A stretch of DNA of 64,000 bases from Salipaludibacillus agaradhaerens (GCF_002019735.1 NZ_KV917378.1:551859-615858), one strand, 5' to 3'; shown: positions 8,908 through 20,303, counted from the stretch's first letter. Made by a program: numbers and translations. Notes: generated by a model not told the origin, from the sequence alone.

Positions 8908-8995
8908 ATTCTATCAACTTGTATAAGGAAGAGATAAACGCTTGTATGAAAATGAGATAGATTACGAATATAGTACTTCTTTTAAGGGGGGAGTT

Positions 8996-10444
8996 ATGGA
9001 TATTTTATCGCTTCTTCTCATGTTTTTATTCATTTTTAACATTTTATTCGCGAGCATTATAATATTTATCGAACGTAAAGATGCTTCTACCACATGGGCA
9101 TGGTTGATGATTCTCTTTTTTATCCCATTTATTGGATTCGTCGTTTATTTATTTCTAGGGCAGAATTTGACGAGACGACGATTATTTGATTGGGAAGGGA
9201 TTCGTAAAGTTGGGATTACTGATATCATCTCTAAACAAATAGCGCAAATTAGAAATCCCGCTTTTTCATTCCACGACGAAAATGTTGATCCTTATCGTGA
9301 CCTTATTTATATGCATCTTATAAACAACGATGCTATTTTAACGAAAGATAATGAAATCTCCATTTTTACGGACGGTCAGGAAAAATTTGATCAACTATTT
9401 CGCGATATTCAACAAGCGAAGGATCATATTCATATTCAATATTATATTTTTAGATATGATGATCTTGGAAAGAAATTAATAGAAGAACTGACTAAAAAAG
9501 CAGAAGAAGGGGTTAAAGTTAGAGTTTTATACGATGAACTTGGTTCGCGAAAACTACGATTAAAAAACTTTAACTCATTAATAAAAGCAGGCGGTGAAGT
9601 AGGGGTTTTCTTCCCTTCAAAATTCCCTTTAATAAATATCCGTTTAAACTATCGAAACCATCGTAAAATAACGATAATAGATGGTCAAATTGGTTATGTT
9701 GGTGGTTTTAATGTAGGAAATGAATATCTAGGTAAGAAGAAAAAATTCGGTTATTGGCGCGATACTCATTTGAGAATATCTGGGAATGCAGTTGATCCGA
9801 TGCAGACTCGCTTCATTTTAGATTGGAATCAAGCTTCAAAACACTTTACGATTAATTATGAGACACGTTACTTTCCCATGAAGAAAAATGGTGGAAATGC
9901 AACTATACAAATCGTCTCCAGTGGACCAGATTCAGAATGGGAACAAATTAAAAATGGCTACATGAAAATGATCATGGATGCAAATGAATCCATCTATATT
10001 CAAACACCGTATTTTATTCCAGATCAAAGTCTACTGGATGCTTTAACGGTAGCTTCCCTCTCTGGTAAAGATGTGAGGATCATGATTCCTAATAAACCTG
10101 ATCACCCATTTATTTATTGGGCGACACTTTCTCATATTGGGAAGTTACTGAGGTCAGGGGCAAGCGTTTATATTTACGAGAATGGGTTTATTCATGCTAA
10201 AGCTCTCGTTATCGACCGCAAAATGTGCTCTGTTGGAACTGCTAATATAGATATGAGAAGTTTTAAACTGAATTTTGAAGTAAATGCGTTTATATATGAT
10301 CAGCAAACAGCTGAAATGATCGCACAATCGTTTGAACAGGACATGCAAAATTCAACACGATTAACTGAAGAACTTTATCAAAAACGTCCGCGTTGGATTC
10401 GCTTCAAAGAGTCTATTTCGCGACTGCTGTCACCGATTTTATAA
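8996..10444 (+). CDS. cls: Cardiolipin synthase
   Basis: 482 residues from the ATG at 8996, which follows AAGGGGGGA. This equals the length of B. subtilis ClsA. Two membrane helices (about 3-23 and 35-54) precede two phospholipase D motifs HxKxxxxD: H222-K224-D229 and H400-K402-D407. The enzyme joins two phosphatidylglycerols into cardiolipin at the membrane. Raised cardiolipin is a known response to salt in bacilli, in keeping with the ectoine genes. It is monocistronic, with a terminator just after it. Confidence 0.95.
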   Translation: MDILSLLLMFLFIFNILFASIIIFIERKDASTTWAWLMILFFIPFIGFVVYLFLGQNLTRRRLFDWEGIRKVGITDIISKQIAQIRNPAFSFHDENVDPYRDLIYMHLINNDAILTKDNEISIFTDGQEKFDQLFRDIQQAKDHIHIQYYIFRYDDLGKKLIEELTKKAEEGVKVRVLYDELGSRKLRLKNFNSLIKAGGEVGVFFPSKFPLINIRLNYRNHRKITIIDGQIGYVGGFNVGNEYLGKKKKFGYWRDTHLRISGNAVDPMQTRFILDWNQASKHFTINYETRYFPMKKNGGNATIQIVSSGPDSEWEQIKNGYMKMIMDANESIYIQTPYFIPDQSLLDALTVASLSGKDVRIMIPNKPDHPFIYWATLSHIGKLLRSGASVYIYENGFIHAKALVIDRKMCSVGTANIDMRSFKLNFEVNAFIYDQQTAEMIAQSFEQDMQNSTRLTEELYQKRPRWIRFKESISRLLSPIL

Positions 10445-10466
10445 TCAAATAGTAATACTATTCTTT

Positions 10467-10500
10467 AGACTGCTGAGGGGCTATCTCGGTAGTCTTTTTT
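10467..10500 (+). terminator. Terminator of cls
   Basis: AGACTGCTGAG (10467-10477) pairs with CTCGGTAGTCT (10485-10495), with two G-U pairs and a 7-base loop, followed by TTTTT. Confidence 0.85.
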
Positions 10501-10643
10501 GTATTCTTTTCTAAAATGTTTTGATTGTAGGTTCGTTTTATTAAATACATCTCTTTTATACATATTACGAAGCCTCTATAACAGTATTTATAAGCACAAT
10601 TAATAAAATATCGTATAAAAATTAATTTATCTACATAAAAATG

Positions 10644-10672
10644 TTGCATATATATGTATGAGTGAGTATAAT
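10644..10672 (+). promoter_or_regulatory. Promoter of the arginine operon, with a possible ARG box
   Basis: TTGCAT (10644-10649), a 17-bp spacer and TATAAT (10667-10672) form a strong SigA-type promoter about 43 bases before the argC start. The sequence around the -10 box contains TGAGTATAAT and, downstream, TTAATTCA, resembling the TGAAT/ATTCA half-sites of AhrC/ArgR operators. The promoter is convincing. The operator is only a candidate because the region is so AT-rich. Confidence 0.75.
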
Positions 10673-10714
10673 AATTAATTAATTCACCATAGTTCGGAAA
10701 GGACGCTGATTGCT

Positions 10715-11749
10715 TTGAAACAGGTTGCTATTGTTGGAGGGACCGGGTACGGAGCCATAGAGCTCATAAGGCTTCTTCAAGGTCATTCAAAACTCCAGAT
10801 TACAAAAATAATTTCTCATTCTCAGGAAGGACAAAGATTAGAAGAAACATATCCACATCTCAAATCCTTTGTACCGACCCCTATGGAAGAGTTAAATATT
10901 CATGCACTGGATCAAGAAGTAGATATTGTGTTTTTTGCTACGCCACCTGGTGTTAGTAAACAATACATCCCTCATTTACAATCTGTGCAATGCATAGATT
11001 TGTCCGGTGATTTGAGGTTAGATTCTCCAGAGACATACAAAATGTGGTATGGACAAGAGGGAGCACCAAAAAGCCTATTAGATGAAGCTGTATATGGGTT
11101 AAGTGAGATTTACAGTGAGAAACTATCGACTGCTCGTATTTGTTCTAATCCTGGATGTTTTCCTACAGCTAGCTTACTAGGTTTGATGCCAGCTGTTCAT
11201 CACGACTTAATTGATTTGTCATCTATTGTTATTGACGGGAAAACGGGTGTCTCGGGGGCGGGGCGTAAACAATCTGCGATGACACATTTTTCAGAAACTA
11301 ATGAAAATGTAAAACCTTATAAGGTAGGCAAACATCAACATATCCCTGAAATTGAACAATATTTAACGAGAGAAGCTGATCAACAAGCCTATATTAATAT
11401 GACAACTCATTTAATCCCAATGACACGTGGGCTAATGTGTACGATATATACACATTTAAAAAGTAGTGTTGAGCCCTCATATATTCATGAACTGTATTCA
11501 AATTTTTATCAAAATCACCCTTTTGTAAGAGTCAGGCCGCAAGATCATTTTCCAGCCACAAAAGAAGTCGCGGGGAGTAACTTTTGTGATATCGGCGTCC
11601 ATATAAATGAACGGACTGGACAGCTTACGATTGCTTCTGCAATTGATAATCTCGTTAAAGGGGCAGCAGGTCAAGCGATCCAAAATGCAAATATAATGAA
11701 TGGCTGGAATGTAGAGGAAGGATTACAGCTGATCCCTATGTTTCCATAA
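10715..11749 (+). CDS. argC: N-acetyl-gamma-glutamyl-phosphate reductase
   Basis: 344 residues starting at a TTG, with GGAAAGGA at 10696-10703. The N-terminal NADP-binding glycine motif is GGTGYGAIEL (8-17); most homologues have GG-LEL here. The catalytic cysteine is C148 in SNPGCFPTA. It reduces acetylglutamyl phosphate to the semialdehyde, the third step of arginine synthesis. It is the first gene of a seven-gene run on one transcript, in the same order as in B. subtilis, behind a clear promoter. Confidence 0.95.
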   Translation: MKQVAIVGGTGYGAIELIRLLQGHSKLQITKIISHSQEGQRLEETYPHLKSFVPTPMEELNIHALDQEVDIVFFATPPGVSKQYIPHLQSVQCIDLSGDLRLDSPETYKMWYGQEGAPKSLLDEAVYGLSEIYSEKLSTARICSNPGCFPTASLLGLMPAVHHDLIDLSSIVIDGKTGVSGAGRKQSAMTHFSETNENVKPYKVGKHQHIPEIEQYLTREADQQAYINMTTHLIPMTRGLMCTIYTHLKSSVEPSYIHELYSNFYQNHPFVRVRPQDHFPATKEVAGSNFCDIGVHINERTGQLTIASAIDNLVKGAAGQAIQNANIMNGWNVEEGLQLIPMFP

Positions 11750-11767
11750 GCGAAAGGAGAAAATAAC

Positions 11768-12997
11768 ATGTTGGTGAAAACTAAGAAGCACCATATTGAC
11801 ATAATTGAGAATGGCAATGTAACAAGTCCGAAAGGTTTTTCTGCAGGAGGTGTCCACACAGGCATTAGGAAAGCTAAGCTCGATTTTGGTTGGCTTCATT
11901 CTGATGTTCCCGCAACAGCAGCAGGTGTCTATACAGTGAATGCTTTTCAAGCACCACCACTGAAAGTAACGCAGCAAAGTCTTAGTGTCGATCACGCTTT
12001 GCAAACAATTGTTGTTAATTCAGGTATTGCCAATGCCTGTACAGGAGAACAAGGCATGGAAGATGCTCTTCAAACACGTAAATGGGTTTCTGAAAAGATG
12101 CGAGTCAATGAACACCATGTGGCTGTCGCTTCCACAGGCTTAATTGGCGTCACACTCCCAATGGAAAAAATCGAAGCGGGAGTGGAGGCTATGACCCACA
12201 AGGATAACATGTCAAGTGATCGCTTTGAGCAGGCAATCTTAACAACAGATACCGTCACAAAGAAAATTGCTATTAAATTAAAGATTGATGGGAAAGAGAT
12301 TACGATCGGTGGGGCGGCAAAAGGGTCTGGGATGATTCACCCTAATATGGCCACGATGCTCGCTTATATAACGACAGATGCGAACGTTGAGGCCGAAAGT
12401 TTGCAGAAAGCGCTCCGCATCGTAACAGATCATACGTTTAATATGATTACTGTGGACGGCGATAGCAGTACAAATGATACGGTACTAGTACTGGCAAATG
12501 GCTTACAAAACAATCATCCTTTAGAAGAAAACCACCCACAATGGCGTTTGTTCGTAGAAGCTTTGCAATTTGTAAGTCAAGAATTGGCTAAACAAATTGC
12601 AAGAGATGGGGAAGGCGCTACTAAGCTCATACAGGTTAATGTTAAAGGAGCGCCTACGATTGAAACAGCTAGACACGTCGGTAAGGCTGTTATTTCATCT
12701 AATCTTGTTAAGTCCGCTGTTTATGGGGCAGACCCAAACTGGGGGAGAGTAGTATGTGCTGTAGGTTACAGCAACCAGCCAGTTCATCCAGATAAAGTGG
12801 ATGTTGCATTAGGCGATATTCACGTTGTTAAAGGCGGCTTACCGTTACTTTTTAGTGAAGAAGAAGCAAAAGCCTACTTATCGAATGATGATGTCCACAT
12901 CACAATTAATTTGAATGATGGAAAAGAATCGTGTGCTGCGTGGGGTTGTGATCTTACGTATGACTACGTCAAAATAAATGCCTCGTATCGAACGTAA
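11768..12997 (+). CDS. argJ: Bifunctional ornithine acetyltransferase / N-acetylglutamate synthase
   Basis: 409 residues. The self-cleavage site is intact: KGSGMIHPNMATML, with the nucleophile T196 directly after A195, so the chain should split into alpha and beta subunits. The enzyme moves the acetyl group from acetylornithine to glutamate, making the pathway cyclic. Together with argC, argB and argD it makes a separate argE deacetylase unnecessary, and none is present. It begins 18 bases after argC, with AAAGGAG before the ATG. Confidence 0.95.
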   Translation: MLVKTKKHHIDIIENGNVTSPKGFSAGGVHTGIRKAKLDFGWLHSDVPATAAGVYTVNAFQAPPLKVTQQSLSVDHALQTIVVNSGIANACTGEQGMEDALQTRKWVSEKMRVNEHHVAVASTGLIGVTLPMEKIEAGVEAMTHKDNMSSDRFEQAILTTDTVTKKIAIKLKIDGKEITIGGAAKGSGMIHPNMATMLAYITTDANVEAESLQKALRIVTDHTFNMITVDGDSSTNDTVLVLANGLQNNHPLEENHPQWRLFVEALQFVSQELAKQIARDGEGATKLIQVNVKGAPTIETARHVGKAVISSNLVKSAVYGADPNWGRVVCAVGYSNQPVHPDKVDVALGDIHVVKGGLPLLFSEEEAKAYLSNDDVHITINLNDGKESCAAWGCDLTYDYVKINASYRT

Positions 12998-13007
12998 GGA
13001 GAGAGCG

Positions 13008-13808
13008 ATGAAACACTTAATCTGTAAAATTGGCGGTAGTATCATTCAAAGGTTACCTGATTCATTTTATCGTACTTTCATAGCTTTAAAAGAAGCCGGG
13101 TGGCAGCCGATTATCGTTCACGGTGGTGGACCGGAAATTAATGAAGCTTTAGATAAATGGCAGGTTGATACCCAATTTGTTGATGGCTTAAGGGTCACGA
13201 CACCAGAGGTTCTGCAAGTGGCTGAAACAATCCTAAGCGGAAGCATCAATAAAGTGATCGTTGGAAAATTACTATCAGCAGGTGTACCAGGCATTGGTAT
13301 TAGTGGCGTGGACGGACAAATACTTAAGGCCTCCCCAATACACAACGATGGAAAGCTTGGGTTCGTCGGTAAAGTAGATAAGGTCAATACCGCTTGGTTA
13401 AACGTGATTATGAACGAAGGCGGTATTCCAGTTCTTTCTCCAATCGGTATTGATGACAAAGGGCAAAAATATAACATTAATGCCGATATGGCAGCAGCAG
13501 CAGTTGCAAAGACTTTCAAAGGAAATCTTGCTTTTATCAGCGACATACCTGGCGTCATGCAAACAAAAAAATCACAACAGATTATTCATGATAAATTAAC
13601 GGAACGTCAAATACATTCTCTTATTGATGAAGGGGTTATATATGGCGGAATGATACCGAAAGTGACGGCTGCTATAAATGCATTAAACGAAGGAGTTCAT
13701 AATCCTGTTATATTAAATGGCTATGAGCCGGAAGAATTACTCCGTTACGTAAAGGGCCAATCGGCAGGTACACAAATCATCAGAGAGAAGGAGGTTTATC
13801 ATGCCTGA
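13008..13808 (+). CDS. argB: Acetylglutamate kinase
   Basis: 266 residues from the ATG at 13008, six bases after AAGGAG. An ATG at 12978 would overlap argJ and has no ribosome site. Amino-acid-kinase fold: CKIGGS near the N-terminus, the HGGGPEIN glycine loop, and GKVDKV and NINADMAAAAVA in the nucleotide and substrate regions. It phosphorylates N-acetylglutamate. In bacilli using the cyclic ArgJ pathway this step is commonly the one inhibited by arginine. It overlaps argD by eight bases, suggesting coupled translation. Confidence 0.95.
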   Translation: MKHLICKIGGSIIQRLPDSFYRTFIALKEAGWQPIIVHGGGPEINEALDKWQVDTQFVDGLRVTTPEVLQVAETILSGSINKVIVGKLLSAGVPGIGISGVDGQILKASPIHNDGKLGFVGKVDKVNTAWLNVIMNEGGIPVLSPIGIDDKGQKYNINADMAAAAVAKTFKGNLAFISDIPGVMQTKKSQQIIHDKLTERQIHSLIDEGVIYGGMIPKVTAAINALNEGVHNPVILNGYEPEELLRYVKGQSAGTQIIREKEVYHA

Positions 13809-15000
13809 TACAACGTCAATGAAAAAACTATCAGCAGTCATGTCTACATATAGTCGTTTTCCCATTACAGTTACAAAGGGCAAAGGAAGTTACATGTGGG
13901 ACGATGTTGGTGAAAAATATCTTGATTATACCTCAGGAATCGCTACGTGTAATTTAGGTCATTGTCCGGACTCAGTTCAACTAGCATTACATGAGCAAGT
14001 AGACCAGCTTTGGCACAGCTCAAATCTTTATCATATCCCGCAACAAACACAGTTAGCAGAAAAGTTGACGGCTGTTAGTTGTTTTGATCAAGCGTTCTTT
14101 TGTAATAGTGGTGCTGAAGCAAATGAAGCGGCGATAAAATTAGCTAAAAAATATGCACATGATCACCAGCTGACACATAAAAATCAAATCGTTTCGTTTA
14201 CTTCTTCTTTCCATGGAAGAACAGGTACGACGATGGCAGCTACTGCACAATCCAAAATTCATCAAGGCTTCGCTCCCTTGACGCCCGGTTTTCATTATTG
14301 TGAATTTAATGACCAAGAAGCGATAGAGGGGATCGATTATGATACGACAATAGCCGTGATTTTGGAACTTATTCAAGGAGAAGGTGGTGTACGCCAAGCT
14401 AATAAAGAATGGGTACAAACACTCGTCTCAAAATGTAAACAACATAATGTCCTCGTTATTATCGATGAAATTCAGACTGGCATGGGACGAACAGGGGCCA
14501 TGTTCGCATATGAGCACTATGACATTGAGCCTGATATTATCACGCTTGCTAAAGGGCTTGGCTCAGGGATTCCTGTTGGAGCGATGCTTGCAAAACAACA
14601 TGTCTCCCAATCTTTCCAGCCGGGCACTCACGGAAGTACGTTTGGAGGTAATCCTTTAGCGATGACAGCTGGCATTGCCACACTTAATACGTTGACAACG
14701 GATCATATCTTAGCCAATGTCGTGCAATTAAGCTCGATCCTATTTAAGGAACTTGAAAAAATGAAAAAAAGTATAGATCAAATAGAGGAAGTCCGCGGTC
14801 TAGGTTTCCTTATAGGTATTCAATTTTCTCACGAGGTTTCACCCCTCGTTAAAAAATTGCGCGATAAAAATATACTATGTCTTATAGCGGGCCCGAAGGT
14901 TTTAAGAATTCTTCCGCCACTTAACACAACGGAAGTAGAAATAAACGTGTTTGTAACTGCATTAAAAAACATTTTGACAGATCAGGAGGATGCATCATGA
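13801..15000 (+). CDS. argD: Acetylornithine aminotransferase
   Basis: 399 residues, class III PLP-dependent aminotransferase. The Schiff-base lysine is K251 (TLAKGLGSGIPVG). NSGAEANEAA (102-111) and DEIQTGMGRTG (222-232) are the cofactor-binding blocks. It transfers the amino group of glutamate to acetylglutamate semialdehyde. The start overlaps the end of argB behind GAAGGAGG. Its stop overlaps the carA start as ATGA. Confidence 0.95.
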   Translation: MPDTTSMKKLSAVMSTYSRFPITVTKGKGSYMWDDVGEKYLDYTSGIATCNLGHCPDSVQLALHEQVDQLWHSSNLYHIPQQTQLAEKLTAVSCFDQAFFCNSGAEANEAAIKLAKKYAHDHQLTHKNQIVSFTSSFHGRTGTTMAATAQSKIHQGFAPLTPGFHYCEFNDQEAIEGIDYDTTIAVILELIQGEGGVRQANKEWVQTLVSKCKQHNVLVIIDEIQTGMGRTGAMFAYEHYDIEPDIITLAKGLGSGIPVGAMLAKQHVSQSFQPGTHGSTFGGNPLAMTAGIATLNTLTTDHILANVVQLSSILFKELEKMKKSIDQIEEVRGLGFLIGIQFSHEVSPLVKKLRDKNILCLIAGPKVLRILPPLNTTEVEINVFVTALKNILTDQEDAS

Positions 15001-16085
15001 GTAAAGGCTATCTCATCCTTGAAACAGGAGAAACATTTGAAGGTGATTGGATTGGATCTAAACACGAAATGGCAGGAGAAGTCGTTTTTAACACGAGTAT
15101 GACTGGTTACCAAGAAATGATGACTGATCCATCCTATGCAGGACAAATATTGACATTTTGCTATCCGATTATCGGTAATTATGGTGTGAACGATGAGGAT
15201 GATGAAAGCTTTCGGGTATCCGTGTCAGCAGTGATTATAAACGACTTATGCGAAGAGCCAAGTCACTACCAAGCCACAGCAACATTATCTGAACAACTAG
15301 AAGGTATAGGCATTCCAGGTCTTAAAAATGTTGATACAAGATCTCTTGTAGCTACTATAAGAAAACACCATACTGTACGAGGCAAACTCGTTAAAAGTGT
15401 TGATCATCATAGTCAACGCCATTCGTGGGGGATAGAAGCTGACGGACAGTTAGTTAAACATGTGGCGGTTAAAGACGTGATCAAATATGACAACGATGGG
15501 CCACACGTCGTGCTGTTAGATTTTGGCTATAAAAAATCCATATTAAATGCACTACTTAACGAAAAGTGTCAAGTGACAGTAGTGCCTTACGATACACCTC
15601 TTGAACAAATAAACAGCTTACAGCCTGATGGGATCCTTATAAGTAACGGACCTGGTGATCCAATGGAAATGAAAGATTATTTTCCAAAAATAAAATCATT
15701 GACTAAAAAATATCCAACACTCGGGATTTGCTTAGGTCATCAGCTGATTGCACTTGCTTATGGAGGGAAAACGTCCAAAATGCCGTTTGGTCATCGTGGA
15801 GCCAATCATCCTGTCAAAGACGTATTGACAGGAAAAGTAAAAATGACGTCACAAAATCACGGCTACGAGGTGGAAGAAGCGAGCATTGATAGTCATGAAT
15901 TTCAAATCCTTTTCAGAAATGTGAATGATGGTTCGTTAGAAGGCATGAAGCATCACACATTACCTATCCAATCTGTCCAATTTCATCCTGAAGCACATCC
16001 AGGACCTAGTGATACAGAATACATCTTTAGTGAATTTATTAAACAAGTGGTAACTTCAGGAGGGAAGTCGTATGTGGAAGTCTGA
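14997..16085 (+). CDS. carA: Carbamoyl-phosphate synthase small (glutaminase) subunit
   Basis: 362 residues. The C-terminal class I glutamine amidotransferase domain has the nucleophile C245 (GICLGHQL) and the FHPEAHPGP His/Glu near 333. The N-terminal CarA domain is typical. It supplies ammonia from glutamine to CarB. Its place between argD and carB shows it serves the arginine pathway. It overlaps both neighbours, and the ribosome site CAGGAGGA lies inside the end of argD. Confidence 0.95.
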   Translation: MSKGYLILETGETFEGDWIGSKHEMAGEVVFNTSMTGYQEMMTDPSYAGQILTFCYPIIGNYGVNDEDDESFRVSVSAVIINDLCEEPSHYQATATLSEQLEGIGIPGLKNVDTRSLVATIRKHHTVRGKLVKSVDHHSQRHSWGIEADGQLVKHVAVKDVIKYDNDGPHVVLLDFGYKKSILNALLNEKCQVTVVPYDTPLEQINSLQPDGILISNGPGDPMEMKDYFPKIKSLTKKYPTLGICLGHQLIALAYGGKTSKMPFGHRGANHPVKDVLTGKVKMTSQNHGYEVEEASIDSHEFQILFRNVNDGSLEGMKHHTLPIQSVQFHPEAHPGPSDTEYIFSEFIKQVVTSGGKSYVEV

Positions 16086-19000
16086 TGGATTAACGAAAGT
16101 GCTTGTCATCGGATCAGGACCTATAGTGATAGGACAGGCAGCTGAGTTTGATTACGCTGGTACACAGGCATGTTTAGCATTAAAAGAGGAGAATATTGAG
16201 GTCGTACTCGTTAACAATAACCCGGCAACGATCATGACTGATGATGCCATCGCAGATAAAGTATATATGGAGCCACTAACCGTCGAAACGATCGAGAAAA
16301 TTATCGTGAAAGAAAAACCTGACGGGATAATCGGTAGCCTTGGTGGCCAAACAGGCTTAAATTTAACAGTGCAACTCTTTGAACAAGGTATACTTGATAA
16401 ACATGAGGTAAAGATTCTCGGAACGTCGGTAGCGTCTATCCAGAAAGGTGAGGATAGAGAACTTTTCCGTCAGCTTATGAAGGATATTGGTGAACCTGTT
16501 CCTGACTCTCATATCGTTGAAACAATGGAAGAAGGACTGGCGTTCATTAAGGAGATTGGTTTTCCGGTTATTTTGCGACCAGCATACACCCTCGGCGGTG
16601 GCGGTGGTGGCTTTGCTTATGATGAGGAAGAATTCCGCAATATTTTATATCAAGGTTTGAAACAAAGTCCTATTCATCAAGTACTTGTTGAGAAAAGTAT
16701 TAAAGGCTGGAAAGAGCTTGAATATGAAGTGATGCGAGATGCTAATGATACATGTATTATCGTCTGTAACATGGAAAATATGGACGCAGTTGGCGTTCAT
16801 ACAGGTGACTCTATCGTCGTAGCACCTTCACAAACGTTATCAGATGTGCAATATCAAATGCTTCGATCAGCTTCGTTAAAAGTCATTAGAGCTTTAGATG
16901 TTGTTGGTGGTTGCAATATTCAATTTGCGCTAAATCCTGAGTCTAATGAATACGCCATTATTGAAGTGAATCCACGAGTCAGTCGTTCGTCTGCTTTAGC
17001 TTCTAAAGCAACCGGTTATCCTATCGCTCGAATGGCTGCGAAGTGTGCAATAGGTTATTCTCTCGATGAACTTAAAAATCCAATTACAGGTAATACTTAT
17101 GCATCCTTTGAGCCTGCTTTGGATTACGTGGTTGTTAAATTACCTCGTTTTCCTTTTGATAAGTTTTCAGAAGCTGACAGAACGCTAGGCACACAAATGA
17201 AAGCAACAGGAGAAGTAATGGCAATTGACCGGACGTTTGAGGGGGCTTTAAACAAAGCGATTCGTTCCCTTGAAATGAATGTTCATAGCCTGGCATGGCC
17301 GTCAATGGCGAAAAAATCAGACGAGGCATTAACTTCGTTGCTCAAGAATCCAAACGATTTACGTTTATTTGCTATCGGTGAAGCCTTTAATCGTGGGTGG
17401 TCCATTGATCATCTTATAGCATTGACGGAGATAGATTTTTGGTTTTTACGTAAAATAGAACGTATTTTACTTTGTGAAAATGAATTAAAAGATTGGCCGT
17501 GGCCAAAAGTGAATCAAGAGGTGTTGTTACAAGCAAAGCGTATGAATATTAGTGATGAAAGGATCGCAAAACTGATAGGGACCGACTTAACGAGTCTTAG
17601 GAATGAATATAAACGATTAAATATTAAGCCTGCGTATAAGCTAGTTGATACGTGCGCTGGAGAATTCGATGCTGTGACCCCGTATTATTATTCAACATGG
17701 CATGGGAGTGATGAGGTTCCTGTATCATCGGCTAACAAAAAAATATTAGTACTTGGTTCAGGCCCCATTCGTATTGGTCAAGGCGTGGAGTTTGACTATT
17801 GCTCGGTCCATGCTGCACTAGCTCTCAAAAAAATCGGTTATGAAGCGATTGTCATGAATAACAATCCAGAAACTGTTAGTACGGATTACTCAGTAGCAGA
17901 CCGCCTTTATTTCGAACCACTGGCTTTAGAAGATGTGTTGGCAGTCGTAGAGAAAGAAAATGTTGAGGGTGTTTTAATTCAGTTTGGTGGTCAGACGGCT
18001 ATTAATTTAGCAGATGGTTTAAAAGAAGCAGGCGTTCATATTTTTGGAACGAAGCCTGAACATATTGATGAACTAGAAGACAGAGAAGCTTTCTATCACG
18101 TTTTGAACAAACTAAATATTCCTCATATCGCTGGTAATATCGCCCATGCCCCAGGAGAACTGCTAACGTCAGCAGAGTCCTTAGGGTATCCTGTCTTGAT
18201 CCGTCCATCATATGTGATAGGTGGTCAATCAATGTTTATCTGTTATAACGAGAAAGAGTTAGCTCAGTATGCGAGTCGTATTCAAGAGGAAACAAATGAT
18301 CGATGCTGGCCATTGTTAATTGATCAGTATATACCGGGTCTTGAATGCGAAGCGGACGTCATATCAGATGGAAACACAGTTATCGTACCAGGCATTTTTG
18401 AACATTTAGAAAAGGCAGGCGTTCATTCTGGGGATAGTATGACTGTTTTTCCACCTGTTACATTAACTGACACTCATAAACAAGGCATTGTGCGAATTGC
18501 TGAGAAGATTGCTTCAGCCGCTCCTGTAGTGGGAATTATGAATATTCAATACGTGATTCACGATGACACGATTTATGTTCTTGAAGTTAATCCAAGGTCA
18601 TCGCGAACGGTACCGATTATGAGTAAAGTAACAGGCGTACCAATGGTAGAGTGGGCTGTAAGAGCACAATTAGGCTTTAACTTGACTGAAATTACTGACG
18701 AAATTGGTTTATTGCAAGAACCTGCTTATTATACGGTGAAAGCACCTGTGTTTTCTGCTAGTAAGTTAAAAGGGGTAGACCATGTATTGGGACCTGAAAT
18801 GAAGTCTACGGGCGAAATTATCGGGTTAGGGCTATCAAAGAATGAAGCGTTAAAAAAGGTCGCATCATTTACTGATTTTTCACAGGAAAGTAATCACGAC
18901 GAGCCACTACAAGCCTTCGTGTCTGTATCCGATCGTATGAAAACACTGAGCTTGCCAATTATTAAACGATTAAATGATATGGGGATAAATATAACAGCTA

Positions 19001-19320
19001 CCCAAGGAACTGCTCAATTTTTAAAGAGTAAAGGAATTAAGACGACTGCCATGATGAAAAATAAAGCACAGCTTTTGGCACATTGGAAAGAGTCTGCACC
19101 ACACGTCGTGTTAAACATTCCTAACCAGGGGCGTGAAAAAGAAAAAATCGGCTTTTATATTAGAGAATTATCTGTTAAATATCAAACACCGTATTTTACA
19201 AGTATTGAGACACTAGCATCTATTATTAGCTGGATGTCTGAAGGTACGATGTCCGAAGAAGTTAGAGCCTTACAAGAGCTTGTACATCCACAACCTACCA
19301 AAACAGAGGTGAAGGTATAA
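16072..19320 (+). CDS. carB: Carbamoyl-phosphate synthase large subunit
   Basis: 1082 residues. Two homologous ATP-grasp halves are seen, starting [20 protein letters not shown] and, near residue 560, [22 protein letters not shown]-terminal MGS-like allosteric domain starts at about 945. The first half makes carboxyphosphate and carbamate, the second phosphorylates carbamate. B. subtilis arginine-specific CarB is shorter (about 1030 residues). The longer form here resembles pyrimidine-type or single-copy enzymes, which raises the question whether the organism has a second copy. It starts inside the end of carA. Confidence 0.95.
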   Translation: MWKSDGLTKVLVIGSGPIVIGQAAEFDYAGTQACLALKEENIEVVLVNNNPATIMTDDAIADKVYMEPLTVETIEKIIVKEKPDGIIGSLGGQTGLNLTVQLFEQGILDKHEVKILGTSVASIQKGEDRELFRQLMKDIGEPVPDSHIVETMEEGLAFIKEIGFPVILRPAYTLGGGGGGFAYDEEEFRNILYQGLKQSPIHQVLVEKSIKGWKELEYEVMRDANDTCIIVCNMENMDAVGVHTGDSIVVAPSQTLSDVQYQMLRSASLKVIRALDVVGGCNIQFALNPESNEYAIIEVNPRVSRSSALASKATGYPIARMAAKCAIGYSLDELKNPITGNTYASFEPALDYVVVKLPRFPFDKFSEADRTLGTQMKATGEVMAIDRTFEGALNKAIRSLEMNVHSLAWPSMAKKSDEALTSLLKNPNDLRLFAIGEAFNRGWSIDHLIALTEIDFWFLRKIERILLCENELKDWPWPKVNQEVLLQAKRMNISDERIAKLIGTDLTSLRNEYKRLNIKPAYKLVDTCAGEFDAVTPYYYSTWHGSDEVPVSSANKKILVLGSGPIRIGQGVEFDYCSVHAALALKKIGYEAIVMNNNPETVSTDYSVADRLYFEPLALEDVLAVVEKENVEGVLIQFGGQTAINLADGLKEAGVHIFGTKPEHIDELEDREAFYHVLNKLNIPHIAGNIAHAPGELLTSAESLGYPVLIRPSYVIGGQSMFICYNEKELAQYASRIQEETNDRCWPLLIDQYIPGLECEADVISDGNTVIVPGIFEHLEKAGVHSGDSMTVFPPVTLTDTHKQGIVRIAEKIASAAPVVGIMNIQYVIHDDTIYVLEVNPRSSRTVPIMSKVTGVPMVEWAVRAQLGFNLTEITDEIGLLQEPAYYTVKAPVFSASKLKGVDHVLGPEMKSTGEIIGLGLSKNEALKKVASFTDFSQESNHDEPLQAFVSVSDRMKTLSLPIIKRLNDMGINITATQGTAQFLKSKGIKTTAMMKNKAQLLAHWKESAPHVVLNIPNQGREKEKIGFYIRELSVKYQTPYFTSIETLASIISWMSEGTMSEEVRALQELVHPQPTKTEVKV

Positions 19321-20294
19321 TGACAATGGAAAGTATTCAGAAAAATAAAGACACTGATTGGACACTTCAAGCGAAACATCTTTTAAAAATAGCTGACTTA
19401 TCTAGTCATGAAATAATCAATTTAATTGAGGAAGCAGCCTTGCTCAAGCAACAGTTGAAGGCGGGAGTTCCTCACCCTCATCTACAAGGGAAAACATTAG
19501 GCATGATTTTTGAAAAGTCCTCAACACGAACGCGAGTGTCATTTGAAGTAGGAATGATGCAATTAGGAGGGCATGCTCTATTTTTAAGCTCAAAAGATAT
19601 TCAGCTTGGCCGTGGAGAAACGGTCTCTGATACTGCCAAAGTACTTTCTCGCTATGTTGATGGTTTAATGATACGAACTTTTTCACATGAGACAATTGAG
19701 GAATTTGCCCATTATGCCACCGTTCCTGTTATTAATGGATTAACAGACCCTCATCATCCAACGCAAGTACTTGCTGATTTACTTACAATATATGAGCAAA
19801 AAGGGTGTCTTAAAGGTCTTAAGCTCTGTTATGTGGGGGATGGGAACAACAACATGACGCACTCATTATTGGAAGGAGCAGCCTTGACAGGCATGTCTAT
19901 GACCGTAGCGAGCCCTTCTCAATATGAACCGAACCAAGGTATATTAAAAAATGCGCAACTTCTTGCTGAGAAAAATGGGGCAACGATTTCATTTACTCAT
20001 GACCCAGTAGAAGCAGCCCAACAGGCAGATGTCCTCGTGACGGATGTATGGACGAGTATGGGGATGGAAGCAGAAGAATCGGAGAGAATGAAACACTTCC
20101 AACCTTATCAAGTGAATAACGAATTAGCGGCCCATGCGAAAAAAGATTATATCTTTCTCCACTGTTTGCCAGCCCACCGTGGCGAAGAAGTAACAGCAGA
20201 TATAATCGATGGACCTCATTCCGTCGTATTTGATGAAGCGGAAAATCGATTACATGCTCAAAAAGCCTTGTTAAAAAAAATAATGAAAAAATGA
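19320..20294 (+). CDS. argF: Ornithine carbamoyltransferase
   Basis: 324 residues. The carbamoyl-phosphate loop SSTRTR is at 67-72, and the ornithine-side HCLPAHRG is near 275. It joins carbamoyl phosphate and ornithine to give citrulline. The ATG shares its first A with the carB stop (TAATG). A second ATG two codons later is also possible. It closes the first arginine transcription unit. No terminator is obvious before argG, so some read-through is possible. Confidence 0.95.
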   Translation: MTMESIQKNKDTDWTLQAKHLLKIADLSSHEIINLIEEAALLKQQLKAGVPHPHLQGKTLGMIFEKSSTRTRVSFEVGMMQLGGHALFLSSKDIQLGRGETVSDTAKVLSRYVDGLMIRTFSHETIEEFAHYATVPVINGLTDPHHPTQVLADLLTIYEQKGCLKGLKLCYVGDGNNNMTHSLLEGAALTGMSMTVASPSQYEPNQGILKNAQLLAEKNGATISFTHDPVEAAQQADVLVTDVWTSMGMEAEESERMKHFQPYQVNNELAAHAKKDYIFLHCLPAHRGEEVTADIIDGPHSVVFDEAENRLHAQKALLKKIMKK

Positions 20295-20303
20295 ATTTTT
20301 TTG

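Noticed and set aside
13118..13558. 146-codon minus-strand ORF inside argB
   Set aside because: It is antisense to a clear enzyme gene and its composition is that of a shadow frame; no ribosome site.
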